Positions 28,917 through 37,000 of a DNA stretch of 64,000 nucleotides are shown in pieces. The stretch comes from Pseudomonas alkylphenolica (GTDB lineage Bacteria > Pseudomonadota > Gammaproteobacteria > Pseudomonadales > Pseudomonadaceae). The stretch spans positions 62,001-126,000 of the forward strand of contig NZ_JADUCM010000006.1 in assembly GCF_016009175.1 (NCBI RefSeq), read 5' to 3'. Each line of letters opens with the position of its first letter. Within the stretch, counting starts at the first letter, position 1. The notes under the pieces were generated by a model. It was not told the origin of the DNA. It ran no database searches and worked only from the letters and a program-made list of their open reading frames with translations. The translations under genes and the position numbers were made by a program.

Positions 28917-29213
28917 TCAGCTGAACAAATGGTATACCTTTGCCGCGTTTTTGGCTTGTCGGAACTGCGTCATCTCGTTGACTATTGTTTGACGCTCGTC
29001 ACTTGCAACCGCAATTAATTGTCGGTAGACCCCGAGCAACTCCTCAAGACTGCTACGCAGCACCGCTTCATTGACCGACGCCTCCGCCAATACATCGTCG
29101 ACACACAACCTGATGCTGACATCGAGCTCGCTGATCGCCTCCCAGTCGCGACTGTCTAGGGCACCCAGCAATGCTGCGCGGGTTTGTTCGATACGCTCGA
29201 GCACGACACTCAT
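28917..29213 (-). CDS. fliT: FliT-like flagellar chaperone
   Basis: 98-residue helical protein directly after fliS, the usual place of the FliD chaperone in Pseudomonas. Start at ATG 29213, with AGGAGG 5 bases upstream; a GTG at 29216 is only 2 bases from that site. Sequence similarity to enterobacterial FliT is low, so the name rests on size, helical content and position. Confidence 0.75.
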   Translation of the reverse strand: MSVVLERIEQTRAALLGALDSRDWEAISELDVSIRLCVDDVLAEASVNEAVLRSSLEELLGVYRQLIAVASDERQTIVNEMTQFRQAKNAAKVYHLFS

Positions 29214-29222
29214 CACAACCTC

Positions 29223-29618
29223 CTAGATATCGGCGGGTTGATCGCCAATTGCGTCCCAGCCTTCCTTGACAGTAATCAGCAGCCGGGCGACCTCATTGAG
29301 GATCTCCGGGTCATTCTGCACATTTGCCTCGACCAGACGCTTGCTCATGTAGGCGTACAGGTTGTCCAGATCGGTCAGCGTGTCCGCATGGTTGTCCAGA
29401 TCCAGGCCCTCACGCAGGCCGCCAACAATGCCAATGGCCTTGCCGATGAGAATGCCGCGCTGGGCAATATCGTTACGCGCCATGGCGCCCTTAGCCTGGG
29501 CAATGCGGTCAAGGCCGCCCTGCATCAGCATTTGCACCAGACGATGGGGGCTGGCCTCAGAGGTCTGGGCCACGCCATTGACTTTCTGGTACTGCCGAAG
29601 GGCCAACATAGGGTTCAT
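29223..29618 (-). CDS. fliS: FliS, flagellin export chaperone
   Basis: Binds the C-terminus of flagellin and prevents premature polymerisation before export. 131 residues, opening MNPMLALRQYQKVNGVAQTS and containing the family motif ...ASPHRLVQMLMQGGLDRIAQAKGAM (quoted by position 22-46). Preceded by a FliA-like promoter and followed after 9 bases by fliT. Confidence 0.94.
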   Translation of the reverse strand: MNPMLALRQYQKVNGVAQTSEASPHRLVQMLMQGGLDRIAQAKGAMARNDIAQRGILIGKAIGIVGGLREGLDLDNHADTLTDLDNLYAYMSKRLVEANVQNDPEILNEVARLLITVKEGWDAIGDQPADI

Positions 29619-29659
29619 GTTCTACCTCGTCACAACTAAAAAGGTTTCGTATACCGCTT

Positions 29660-29686
29660 ATATCGCCTGCGCGTCAAAAAACTTTA
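29660..29686 (-). promoter_or_regulatory. Candidate FliA (sigma-28) promoter of fliS-fliT
   Basis: On the minus strand TAAA is followed after exactly 15 bases by GGCGATAT, 6/8 matches to GCCGATAA, about 42 bases before the fliS ATG and downstream of the fliD terminator. A weaker sigma-70 reading (TTGACG and TATACG) overlaps it. Confidence 0.5.
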
Positions 29687-29689
29687 AGG

Positions 29690-29735
29690 CAAAAGAAAAA
29701 GCCCGGCGCATCAGACTGACGCTGCCGGGCTTTTG
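29690..29735 (-). terminator. Rho-independent terminator of fliD
   Basis: Ten-base-pair stem AAAGCCCGGC/GCCGGGCTTT (29698-29707 with 29724-29733) followed on the minus strand by a T-rich tract. It lies 38 bases beyond the fliD stop and separates fliD from fliS. Confidence 0.85.
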
Positions 29736-29779
29736 GCGTGCTACGCGATCAGGACTTTGGCGTGCTACGCGATCAGGAC
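29732..29779. repeat. Perfect 24-base tandem duplication at the fliD 3' end
   Basis: Positions 29732-29755 and 29756-29779 are identical (TTTGGCGTGCTACGCGATCA followed by GGAC). The right copy contains the last codon and stop of fliD and the left copy abuts the terminator stem, so the duplication lengthens the 3' untranslated end without changing the protein. Confidence 0.9.
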
Positions 29780-31176
29780 TTTTTAGCCTGCGCGTTGATG
29801 GCATCGAAGAACGAGGTGATCTGATCCGCCTGAGCCTTCATCTTGCCCAGCGCCGTATCCAGTGCGACATATTTCCTGGTCAGCGATTCGGTCAGCGACT
29901 CGGTACGACGATCCAGTGCCTCTTGCTGGTCACTCAACGCCTTGGCGGTTTTGTCCAGGTTGGTCTTGCGCGAGGCCAGGCTGCCATCGGTGGCGTTGTA
30001 AGGGTCGATCGCCTTGTTCATGCGCTCGAAGATACCGTTGGTCCCGGTGAACAGCTCCTGGACTTCCGGGCCGAGCTTCTTGTCGTTCATCGCAGCATCG
30101 AACTTGGTGCTGTTGAACTCCAGCGTACCGTCCTTCTGGGTGTTGATACCCAGCTGGCTCAAGGTGGTCAGCTGATCGCCGGCCCCTACTTCGGTCAACA
30201 CCTTGCGCACATCACCCAGCAGGGAGCGGGTGGTCGGGTCGTTGGTCAGCGAGCCCAGTACCAGGTTGTCGTTCTCGTCACGGCTGGTGGCTGTCAGCGT
30301 GGTGATTGCTTTTTGCAGCGTGTTGTAGGCGTCGACGAAGCTCTGGATCGACGTTTTCAGGCCGTCGTTGTTGGCCGTTACGCTGACTTTGGTGCCCGCA
30401 CCATCGACAGGGGTGGCGGAGACCAGATCGAAGGTCAGGCCGCTGATCGCGTTGCTGATGGTGTTGCTCGCACTGTTGACCACCAGACCGTCGATGGTCA
30501 GTTCTGCGTTCTGGGTCTTGGCCGTGATGTAGCCGGCACCTTCAGTTGCCATGGGCTTGGTGCCATCGATTTCAAGCTCGGGAATCCCCGTCAGCTTTAG
30601 GTCGGTGTTCTCACCCGTTGTGGTGGACGACAGCACCAGGCGCGTACCGTCCTTGCCAGTCACGATGTTGGCACTGATGCCATTGGCACCCATCTCTTTG
30701 TTGATCTGATCGCGCACGCTTTGCAGGGTGGCGCCATCACCAATGGTGAGCTTGTAGCTTTTGGTGCCTTGACCGATGGTCAGCTCACCCGCGGTGATCG
30801 ACTTGGCTGCACCTTCGATGTAGGCCTGGCTGGCCACTTTCGAGCTGGTCGCCAGCTGCTTGACCTTGATGTCGTACTCGCCTGCAACGGCGGTGTTGCC
30901 GGAGGTGACTTTGATCACCGCGTCGTTGGCAGACTTTGCCGCAAAGGCATTGAACGACGGCGCATCTTTGTCGTTGAGTTTTTTCATGGCGTCTTGGTAC
31001 GCCGTGAGGGCACTGCGCAGCGCACCAATCCCGGAGATCATCGCACTGTTGTTACTGGTCTGGCGGGTGATCTGCGCCTGCTTGGCAGCGGTATCAGACT
31101 GAACCAGCGCCTTGACGATCCCGGAAATATCGAGACCGGAACCCAGGCCAGTGGAGGAAGTAATCGGGCTTGCCAT
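29773..31176 (-). CDS. fliD: FliD, filament cap protein
   Basis: Pentameric cap under which flagellin polymerises; in Pseudomonas also a mucin adhesin. 467 residues with the conserved opening SSTGLGSGLDISGIVKALV, coiled-coil D0 ends and variable D2-D3 middle. GAGAGGG lies 8 bases upstream of the ATG. It follows flaG by 80 bases; no convincing promoter was found between them, so they are probably cotranscribed. Confidence 0.96.
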   Translation of the reverse strand: MASPITSSTGLGSGLDISGIVKALVQSDTAAKQAQITRQTSNNSAMISGIGALRSALTAYQDAMKKLNDKDAPSFNAFAAKSANDAVIKVTSGNTAVAGEYDIKVKQLATSSKVASQAYIEGAAKSITAGELTIGQGTKSYKLTIGDGATLQSVRDQINKEMGANGISANIVTGKDGTRLVLSSTTTGENTDLKLTGIPELEIDGTKPMATEGAGYITAKTQNAELTIDGLVVNSASNTISNAISGLTFDLVSATPVDGAGTKVSVTANNDGLKTSIQSFVDAYNTLQKAITTLTATSRDENDNLVLGSLTNDPTTRSLLGDVRKVLTEVGAGDQLTTLSQLGINTQKDGTLEFNSTKFDAAMNDKKLGPEVQELFTGTNGIFERMNKAIDPYNATDGSLASRKTNLDKTAKALSDQQEALDRRTESLTESLTRKYVALDTALGKMKAQADQITSFFDAINAQAKKS

Positions 31177-31256
31177 GCTGTTGTCCCTCTCATTGTCGCG
31201 TCAGACCCACTCCTGCAAGCCCGACATCAAACACCACAAAACTGTTCGCCGCCCGG

Positions 31257-31613
31257 TCAGACCTTGGCGTCGAATAGAATACTGTTTACATCGCTCAAAC
31301 TGTTGGCGATTCGCAGCGCCTCTTCCGAGGGGATCTGACGAATCAGCTCGCCGGTATCGCTGGCGAGAACCCTGACGACGATTTTGCCGGAATCTTCATC
31401 AGTGGAGAATTCCAGATTCCGTCGGGTCGCGTGCAGGAACTTTTCAATTTCCGAGACGGCACTCTTGACCTTGTCGACGTCCCCACTCGCTTGCAAGCCA
31501 GGCTTGTCGCTGTCACCGGATGCCTCGGCCAACCGCTTAACCGGCTTGTCCGCAACCTGTTCGGCCGCACGCGCAGCCGGATATGACAGGTTCATTTTGA
31601 CACTCATGTCCAT
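31257..31613 (-). CDS. flaG: FlaG family protein
   Basis: 118-residue FlaG protein; in Pseudomonas and Vibrio its loss alters filament length. C-terminal conserved block ...LEFSTDEDSGKIVVRVLASD then IRQIPSEEALRIAN. Start at ATG 31613 (MDMSVKMNLSYPAARA) with GAGG 8 bases before it; the GTG at 31622 falls within that ribosome site. Follows the fliC terminator, so it is either read through from fliC or has a promoter I did not recognise. Confidence 0.9.
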   Translation of the reverse strand: MDMSVKMNLSYPAARAAEQVADKPVKRLAEASGDSDKPGLQASGDVDKVKSAVSEIEKFLHATRRNLEFSTDEDSGKIVVRVLASDTGELIRQIPSEEALRIANSLSDVNSILFDAKV

Positions 31614-31634
31614 GTCCGCCACCTCAGAATGAAA

Positions 31635-31671
31635 AGGCGGGGAAGTGCCTCAAGTGCACTCCCCCGCCGAA
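31635..31671 (-). terminator. Rho-independent terminator of fliC
   Basis: Long GC-rich hairpin (GGCGGGG...CCCCGCC plus the inner AGTGC/GCACT arms) with a TTTTC tract on the minus strand, starting 15 bases after the fliC stop. Strong enough to end most fliC transcripts before flaG. Confidence 0.85.
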
Positions 31672-31685
31672 AACCATCAGGCAGA

Positions 31686-32546
31686 TTAGCCCAGCAGTTT
31701 CAGAACTGCCGATGGCAGCTGGTTGGCTTGAGCCAGAACCGAAGTCGACGCTTGCTGCAGAGTCTGCTGCTTGGTCAGCTGAGCGGTTTCAGCAGCGAAG
31801 TCGGTGTCCTGTACACGGCCACGAGCGGCTTCGGCGTTCTCGTTGATGTTTTGCAGGTTGTTGATGGTGCTGGTCAGACGGTTCTGGTTGGCACCCAGGT
31901 CAGCACGCGAGGCGTTGATTGCTGCCAGTGCGTCGTCGATAGCGCTGACAGCAGCGGTGAAGGTCTGCTCAGCAGCGGTGGTGTTGGCACCAGTGATGCT
32001 CTTGCCAGCCAGGCCGGTCAGCGCAGCGCCAGTACCGGTGGTTTTCATGGCAGCGCTGAGGCTGATGGTGATCTGGTTGCTGGTGCCGGAGTTGGAGCCG
32101 ACCTGGAAGGTCATGGCGCCAGCAGTACCGTCCAGCAGGTTCTTGCCGTTCAGCTGGGTGCTGTCAGCAATACGGTCGATCTCTTTCAGCATCGACTGGA
32201 ATTCTTTGTCCAGTGCGTCACGGTCGGTCTGGCTGTTGGAGTCGTTTCGGGACTGAACGGCCAGTTCACGCATACGCTGCAGAATGTTGGTCTGCTCTTG
32301 CATCGCGCCTTCAGCGGTCTGGGCGATGGAGATACCGTCGTTGGCGTTTTTGATTGCCATGGTTTGACCACGGATCTGCGAGGTCATGCGGGTAGCGATC
32401 TGCAGGCCGGCGGCGTCGTCTTTGGCGCTGTTGATTTTCAGGCCCGAAGACAGACGAGTCATCGAAGTGCTCAGAGCGTCGGTAGCACGGTTCAGGTTCT
32501 TCTGAACGCCCAGGGAGGTGGTGTTGGTGTTTACAGTCAAAGCCAT
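31686..32546 (-). CDS. fliC: Flagellin FliC, short type
   Basis: Filament subunit of 286 residues. Conserved D0/D1 ends flank a short Ser/Thr-rich surface region (about 135-205). The flg22-type immune epitope begins at residue 30 (TRLSSGLKINSAKDD). Short flagellins of this size in P. syringae and P. fluorescens are O-glycosylated on Ser/Thr of this region; the neighbouring island makes that likely here. Preceded by a FliA promoter and GAGGAA 7 bases before the ATG; followed by a terminator. Confidence 0.97.
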   Translation of the reverse strand: MALTVNTNTTSLGVQKNLNRATDALSTSMTRLSSGLKINSAKDDAAGLQIATRMTSQIRGQTMAIKNANDGISIAQTAEGAMQEQTNILQRMRELAVQSRNDSNSQTDRDALDKEFQSMLKEIDRIADSTQLNGKNLLDGTAGAMTFQVGSNSGTSNQITISLSAAMKTTGTGAALTGLAGKSITGANTTAAEQTFTAAVSAIDDALAAINASRADLGANQNRLTSTINNLQNINENAEAARGRVQDTDFAAETAQLTKQQTLQQASTSVLAQANQLPSAVLKLLG

Positions 32547-32627
32547 GACGAATTCCTCGTTGGATGGGTACTACGGCTTCCGGCCTTGGCAATTCGCCGG
32601 GTGTGGCACAGAGAACCTTCGTAATAG

Positions 32628-32654
32628 TTATCGTCGTCAGGGCGGGTTGCTTTA
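32628..32654 (-). promoter_or_regulatory. FliA (sigma-28) promoter of fliC
   Basis: On the minus strand TAAA, 15 bases, then GACGATAA: 11 of 12 matches to TAAA-N15-GCCGATAA, about 82 bases before the fliC ATG. The long 5' leader is typical of flagellin genes. Confidence 0.9.
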
Positions 32655-32746
32655 GGGAGTTTTCAAAAAAAATTAATGGCCACCTGCCAGCCCAATGAAA
32701 TCAAGGTGTTGACGCCAATTATCAGGCAGGCCACACCGCAGCCGGA

Positions 32747-32778
32747 AACAAAAACGCCGCCCGTAGGGGGCGGCGTTT
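32747..32778 (-). terminator. Rho-independent terminator of the ketoacyl synthase gene
   Basis: Eleven-base-pair stem AAACGCCGCCC/GGGCGGCGTTT with a 5-base loop (32752-32778) and a T-rich tract on the minus strand, 20 bases past the ketoacyl-synthase stop. Confidence 0.88.
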
Positions 32779-32797
32779 CGGGTTTGACGCGAATGCT

Positions 32798-33733
32798 TCA
32801 GTCCCGGCGCTCGATGATCGCCGAGCCCCAGGACAGCCCCACGCCAAAACCACTGAGCGCGACGCGTTTGCACTGGGAGCCAAGCACGTGCTTCTCCAGC
32901 AGCAAAGGAATGCTCGACGACACGGTGTTGCCGGTCTCGACCATGTCCTTGACGAACTTGGCCTTGTGCTCGCCTTCATCGAAACGCGCCGACACGGCAT
33001 CGACAATCGCTGCGCTGCCTTGGTGCAGGCAGTACAGGTCGATGTCTTCGGCCTGCAACTGGCTGGCCTCAAGTAACAGATGCAGGTGAGCCGGCACCTT
33101 GACCAGGGCAAAGTTGTAGACCTGGCGGCCGTTCATGAAAAACTTGCCATCGGTGGTACGCAGGTGCTCGGCACCGGCGCCATCACTGCCGAACAGTGAC
33201 TTGCCCAGCTGCCAGGCCGCATCTTCGCCCATCCAGGTCGCGGTTGCCGCGTCACCGAACAACATGGTGGTGTTGCGGTCTTCGGGATCGACAATCTTCG
33301 AATAAGGGTCGGCAGTGATCAGCAAGCCGTTCTTCAGGCCAGCCGCCTCCATGAAACCTTTCAGGGCATAGAGGCCGTAGACATAGCCCGAGCAACCCAG
33401 GGAGATGTCAAAGGCAGCAATATGGGTCGGCAAGCCAAGCTTGTCCTGAACGATCGCGGCAGTGTGCGGCAACCCTTCGGCATCGCCGTTCTGGGTGACA
33501 ACGATCACCGCCTGGATAGAGGCCGGGTCCAGCGACGGATTGGCAGCGAACAGGTTGCGGACCGCTTCGACACACAGGTCGGAGGTTTCCTGGCTAGCGT
33601 CCTTGCGCGGCAAGAAGGTAGAACCGATCTTGCCGAAGATGAAATCCTGGTCCTTGCCGAATTTCGCGCCCTGGGCATAGTTGTCTATCCCTTCAGTAGG
33701 CACGTAACTGGCGATGCTTTTAATGCCAATCAT
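32798..33733 (-). CDS. Ketoacyl-ACP synthase III-like protein of the flagellar glycosylation island
   Basis: Thiolase-fold enzyme of the FabH family, 311 residues from ATG 33733 (MIGIKSIASYVPTEGI, GGGAAG 4-9 bases before it). The catalytic triad is intact: Cys114 in DISLGCSGYVYG, His237 in YCLHQGS, Asn269 in VETGNTVSSSIP. It is unlikely to be the housekeeping FabH, since it stands alone beside fliC and flagellar glycosyltransferases. P. syringae has a homologously placed gene (orf3, between fgt2 and fliC) needed for normal flagellin glycan. I infer that it forms a short acyl group for an N-acylated sugar; the acyl acceptor and partner acyltransferase are unknown. Confidence 0.85.
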   Translation of the reverse strand: MIGIKSIASYVPTEGIDNYAQGAKFGKDQDFIFGKIGSTFLPRKDASQETSDLCVEAVRNLFAANPSLDPASIQAVIVVTQNGDAEGLPHTAAIVQDKLGLPTHIAAFDISLGCSGYVYGLYALKGFMEAAGLKNGLLITADPYSKIVDPEDRNTTMLFGDAATATWMGEDAAWQLGKSLFGSDGAGAEHLRTTDGKFFMNGRQVYNFALVKVPAHLHLLLEASQLQAEDIDLYCLHQGSAAIVDAVSARFDEGEHKAKFVKDMVETGNTVSSSIPLLLEKHVLGSQCKRVALSGFGVGLSWGSAIIERRD

Positions 33734-33897
33734 ATGGCTTCCCAATTCAATAACAGCGAAATACCCACTGCGACTACAACGACAAACAGCCAGACGAACG
33801 GGTCACCCCCTTCCCTGACAGCTCCTCCAGGCGCGACGCAGCAGTTCCCGGTTTCGACAATATACAGTGAAGATGCGCGTTCTGACTCTCGAGTCAC
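33730..33897 (-). CDS. Possible small membrane protein overlapping the ketoacyl synthase start
   Basis: 55-codon frame from GTG 33897 whose TGA overlaps the ketoacyl-synthase ATG (ATGA). The C-terminal half is one hydrophobic segment (FVWLFVVVVAVGISLLLNW) that would make a single membrane helix. Against it: no ribosome site before the GTG and no homologue that I recognise. It is the only content of note in the 350-base gap other than the terminator of the upstream glycosyltransferase and a 6-base-arm inverted repeat (TGACTC-TC-GAGTCA) at 33883-33896. Treat as a hypothesis. Confidence 0.3.
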   Translation of the reverse strand: MTRESERASSLYIVETGNCCVAPGGAVREGGDPFVWLFVVVVAVGISLLLNWEAI

Positions 33898-34021
33898 GCG
33901 CTTTTTGTCGATTCGCTGAAGGCGACAGGCGCAACCGGGTTTAGGCGCACCTATTGCTCATGGGCAAGCCTGCGACTCATTCGAGCGCCTCTCACCGGCT
34001 TCTCCCGGCACAGCCCCTCAC

Positions 34022-34051
34022 AAAAAAACAGGCGCTGTTCAACGCGCCTGT
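34022..34051 (-). terminator. Rho-independent terminator of the WbqC-to-glycosyltransferase operon
   Basis: Stem ACAGGCGC/GCGCCTGT (34028-34035 with 34044-34051) followed on the minus strand by an unbroken T7 run, 34 bases past the glycosyltransferase stop. It isolates the ketoacyl-synthase gene from the operon upstream, so that gene needs its own promoter. Confidence 0.9.
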
Positions 34052-34084
34052 GAGGTCGAGTACCTGCCTACCCTGCACAGCTGA

Positions 34085-37000
34085 TCAATTGGCCAGCCAG
34101 GCGAGCCGCCAGTCTTCCAGCCTCTGCCCTTGCAGCAGCCATTCACTGCGCACGAGTGCCTGCTGGGCGTCGCCCAGGGCCGCAGAAGCACCCAGGTCCT
34201 CCAGGTGCAGGCGGATGGCCCGGACCCAATCAGCAGCATCGTTGCTCACCCGCGACAACGGCAACGCGTCGCCACCGGCAAAGCCCGCTACCCGGCTACA
34301 GATGACCGATTGACCGCACGCGGCATGCTGGAGCACCCGTATATCGCCGGAGCATCTGTTGATCAGGGTTTCCGCCATAGGGACCAGGGCAATGTCCAGA
34401 TTCAGGGCCGCCAGATCGACCCCCAGGTAATCCAGGTCCACGGCCGGGTGATGCTCCTTCAGGTATGGCCTCAAGGCGTCAGGGCAATCGCCAAGGACCA
34501 CCCACTCGACTTCACCGGCCAGCATCGGCACAACCTCGGCGAGCAGGTACGCATCCTGGCAGCCCAGCCATCCCACGCGCGGCTTCTCCCCCATCCGCCG
34601 AGCCCCTTGCAGGCGCCCCCACGAAGGGTGCAACACGTTCTCCAGAACCTGTACATCATCGAGCTGGGCCCGCACCAGCTCCGCCAGCGCTGCAGTTGCA
34701 ACCAACACCCTGTCAGCCTGCATGACCCCAAAGCGGATACGCTGTTCCAGATCCTCGGCAGAACGCAGCTGCCCATCGTCGATATCGAGCACATAGCGGT
34801 CCAGATCGTAGACCTTGAATGCCTGCGAAAACGCACGCAAGCGACGCATGGTCAACAACCCCGAATCTTCCAGTGGACGCTGCAGCACGATGCTTGAAGG
34901 GTTGAAGCGTTCTATCTCCACCGGCGACAACGTCCCGGCGATCACCGCGCCATCGATACTCCCTGCGCCGCGCAAAGCTGCCATAGGCCCCAGCAGACGC
35001 GAACTTACCGCACCGCTCTGACCGTCAGCGCAGGCGAGCACGGTAGGCACCAATCCCCGCAGTGGCCGCCAGCTCATGTCGCCCCCCTGAACGGCAAATT
35101 CCTCGCCAGCACGCAGCGAGAAGTTGACGTTGTACGCGGGGTCACGCGCCAATTGCGGTAACCAGCGCGCATACAATGCATCCTCCTGGTCGGTGCCGGC
35201 CGGCGCGTCCTGAGTAGCCTCCAGCAACAGCCGGGCATGGGGCGTCCACACGTTCAGGTAACCGGCTTGAAGCAGCTTGAGGCACAGGTCCACAGCCACC
35301 CAGCGAGAAAACAGCGGATCAATCTCGAAACCACCGGACTCGATGAACAGCGAACGGCGCACCATGAGACATTCACCCCCGACCGCCGAGCAATCCTGCT
35401 CCAGCCCAAGGCGCCCCATGTAACCGGCATCCTGCGTGGACCGTCCTTCGAAGGCACGCCCCACCCCGCCTCCGAGCCCCAGTACCAGGGCCGCCTGACG
35501 AACAGTGCTGTCCCGGCTCACCAGCTTGCAACCCACGGCGCCCACCTCCGGGCGCTGTGCATGGTTGAGCAACACCTGCAGCCAGTCACCATCGAGTACG
35601 GCGCTGCCGGCATCCAGCCACAGCAGGTATTCGCCCTGCGCCTCATGCGCTGCCGCGTTACACATCGCCGCACGCGTGTGACCGGGTTCAAAGCGCAGGA
35701 TATTGAAGCGCCCGCCCCCCATTTGCCCGACCATTGCAAGCCAGTCCAGCAACAAAGGGTCATCACCGCCCGGCTCAACCAGCAACACCTCGTAGTCGCC
35801 ATGGGTCGTCTGCGCCAGCAAGCTTTCCAGGCAACGCTGGAAGTGCAGCAACTGCCCTTCCAGGAAGATGACGATACTGACCGACGCCTGCGGCTGGTGC
35901 CCGTAGTCGATACGGTAACGCCCCGGCGCTGCAGCCAGCGGTAGCGCCCGGGCAGCGGAATATCCACGGCCTTGCAGATGCGCTTCGATGACCGCGCATT
36001 CGTCGGCACAGGCCTGCAACTGCAGGGCATTACCGATCAGCAACGGCTCGCCGACATGACCGATACATCCCAACCCTCGCTCACTGATCAAGCGCAACTG
36101 GAAGTCGAGCTCAAACGCTCGGCCACCCGCCTCGCTGAAGCCGCCGAGCTGGCGCCAGGCATCGCATCGGTACAACCAATGTCGCGACAGGTAGCCCGGG
36201 AAGGCCAGCAGCATGTCCAGATTAAAGTCCGGGCGCAATGCGGTATCGACGACGCCCTGTGCCTGGCACAGCGCTTCATCCGCATAGACAGCCAGACAAT
36301 CCACGGGAAGCCGGGTCAACTCCAGTGCTGTCAGCAACAAGCCGCTGGCGGTGAATTCGCTGCCGGCATCGACCAGCATGAACCAATCACTCTCGCACCC
36401 ACGCAGACAGGCTTCGATCGCAAGGACCGCCTGTGCAGGATTGCACTGCAGCCATTGGACGGTGCTCAACCCGGGATTATCCCGGCCCAACACGCAAACC
36501 TTCACCCCCGGACACAGGCCACGCGCCAGGCTGTCCAGGGTAATTGCCAGCGCCGCGGGGTCACCATGGTCGACCACCAGCACAGTAAACCGCGCAGCAG
36601 TTGCATCTGCCAGGCGATCTTCGATAACCCGCATCTGCTGCGGCTGCGGATAACGCTGCCGCAGCCAATCCCGCACACCCAGCCGATTGCCCACAACCTC
36701 ACGACAGGCGGATGCCTGGGTCTTGGCGATGAAAACATCCAGCTGACTCCAGAAAGGCGCCGTTCGCTCGACATAGCGTTGCAACGCACCTTCAAGGCCT
36801 GCCTGGGCATGGGCCAGCGCATCCTCGCGATCCAGCATGGCAAAGCCACTGCTGCCGACAAAGCTGGCATCGAGGAATGCCTGATCAATGCCATGCCCGG
36901 GAATGAAGATCACCGGGCAACCGCAGAGCACCGCGATTACACAGGTCATCGACCACTCATGGGTGTACATCACCTCTGCCTGTTGAAGCAGTTGTGCCAG

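Noticed and set aside
31177..31256. RpoN promoter for fliD in the flaG-fliD gap
   Set aside because: The only TTGC-containing stretch has no GG at -24 (TGATGT); below the level of the other promoters.
33734..33919. Plus-strand Thr/Ser-rich 61-codon frame
   Set aside because: No ribosome site, low complexity, complementary to a more plausible hydrophobic frame; left as an alternative in the findings.
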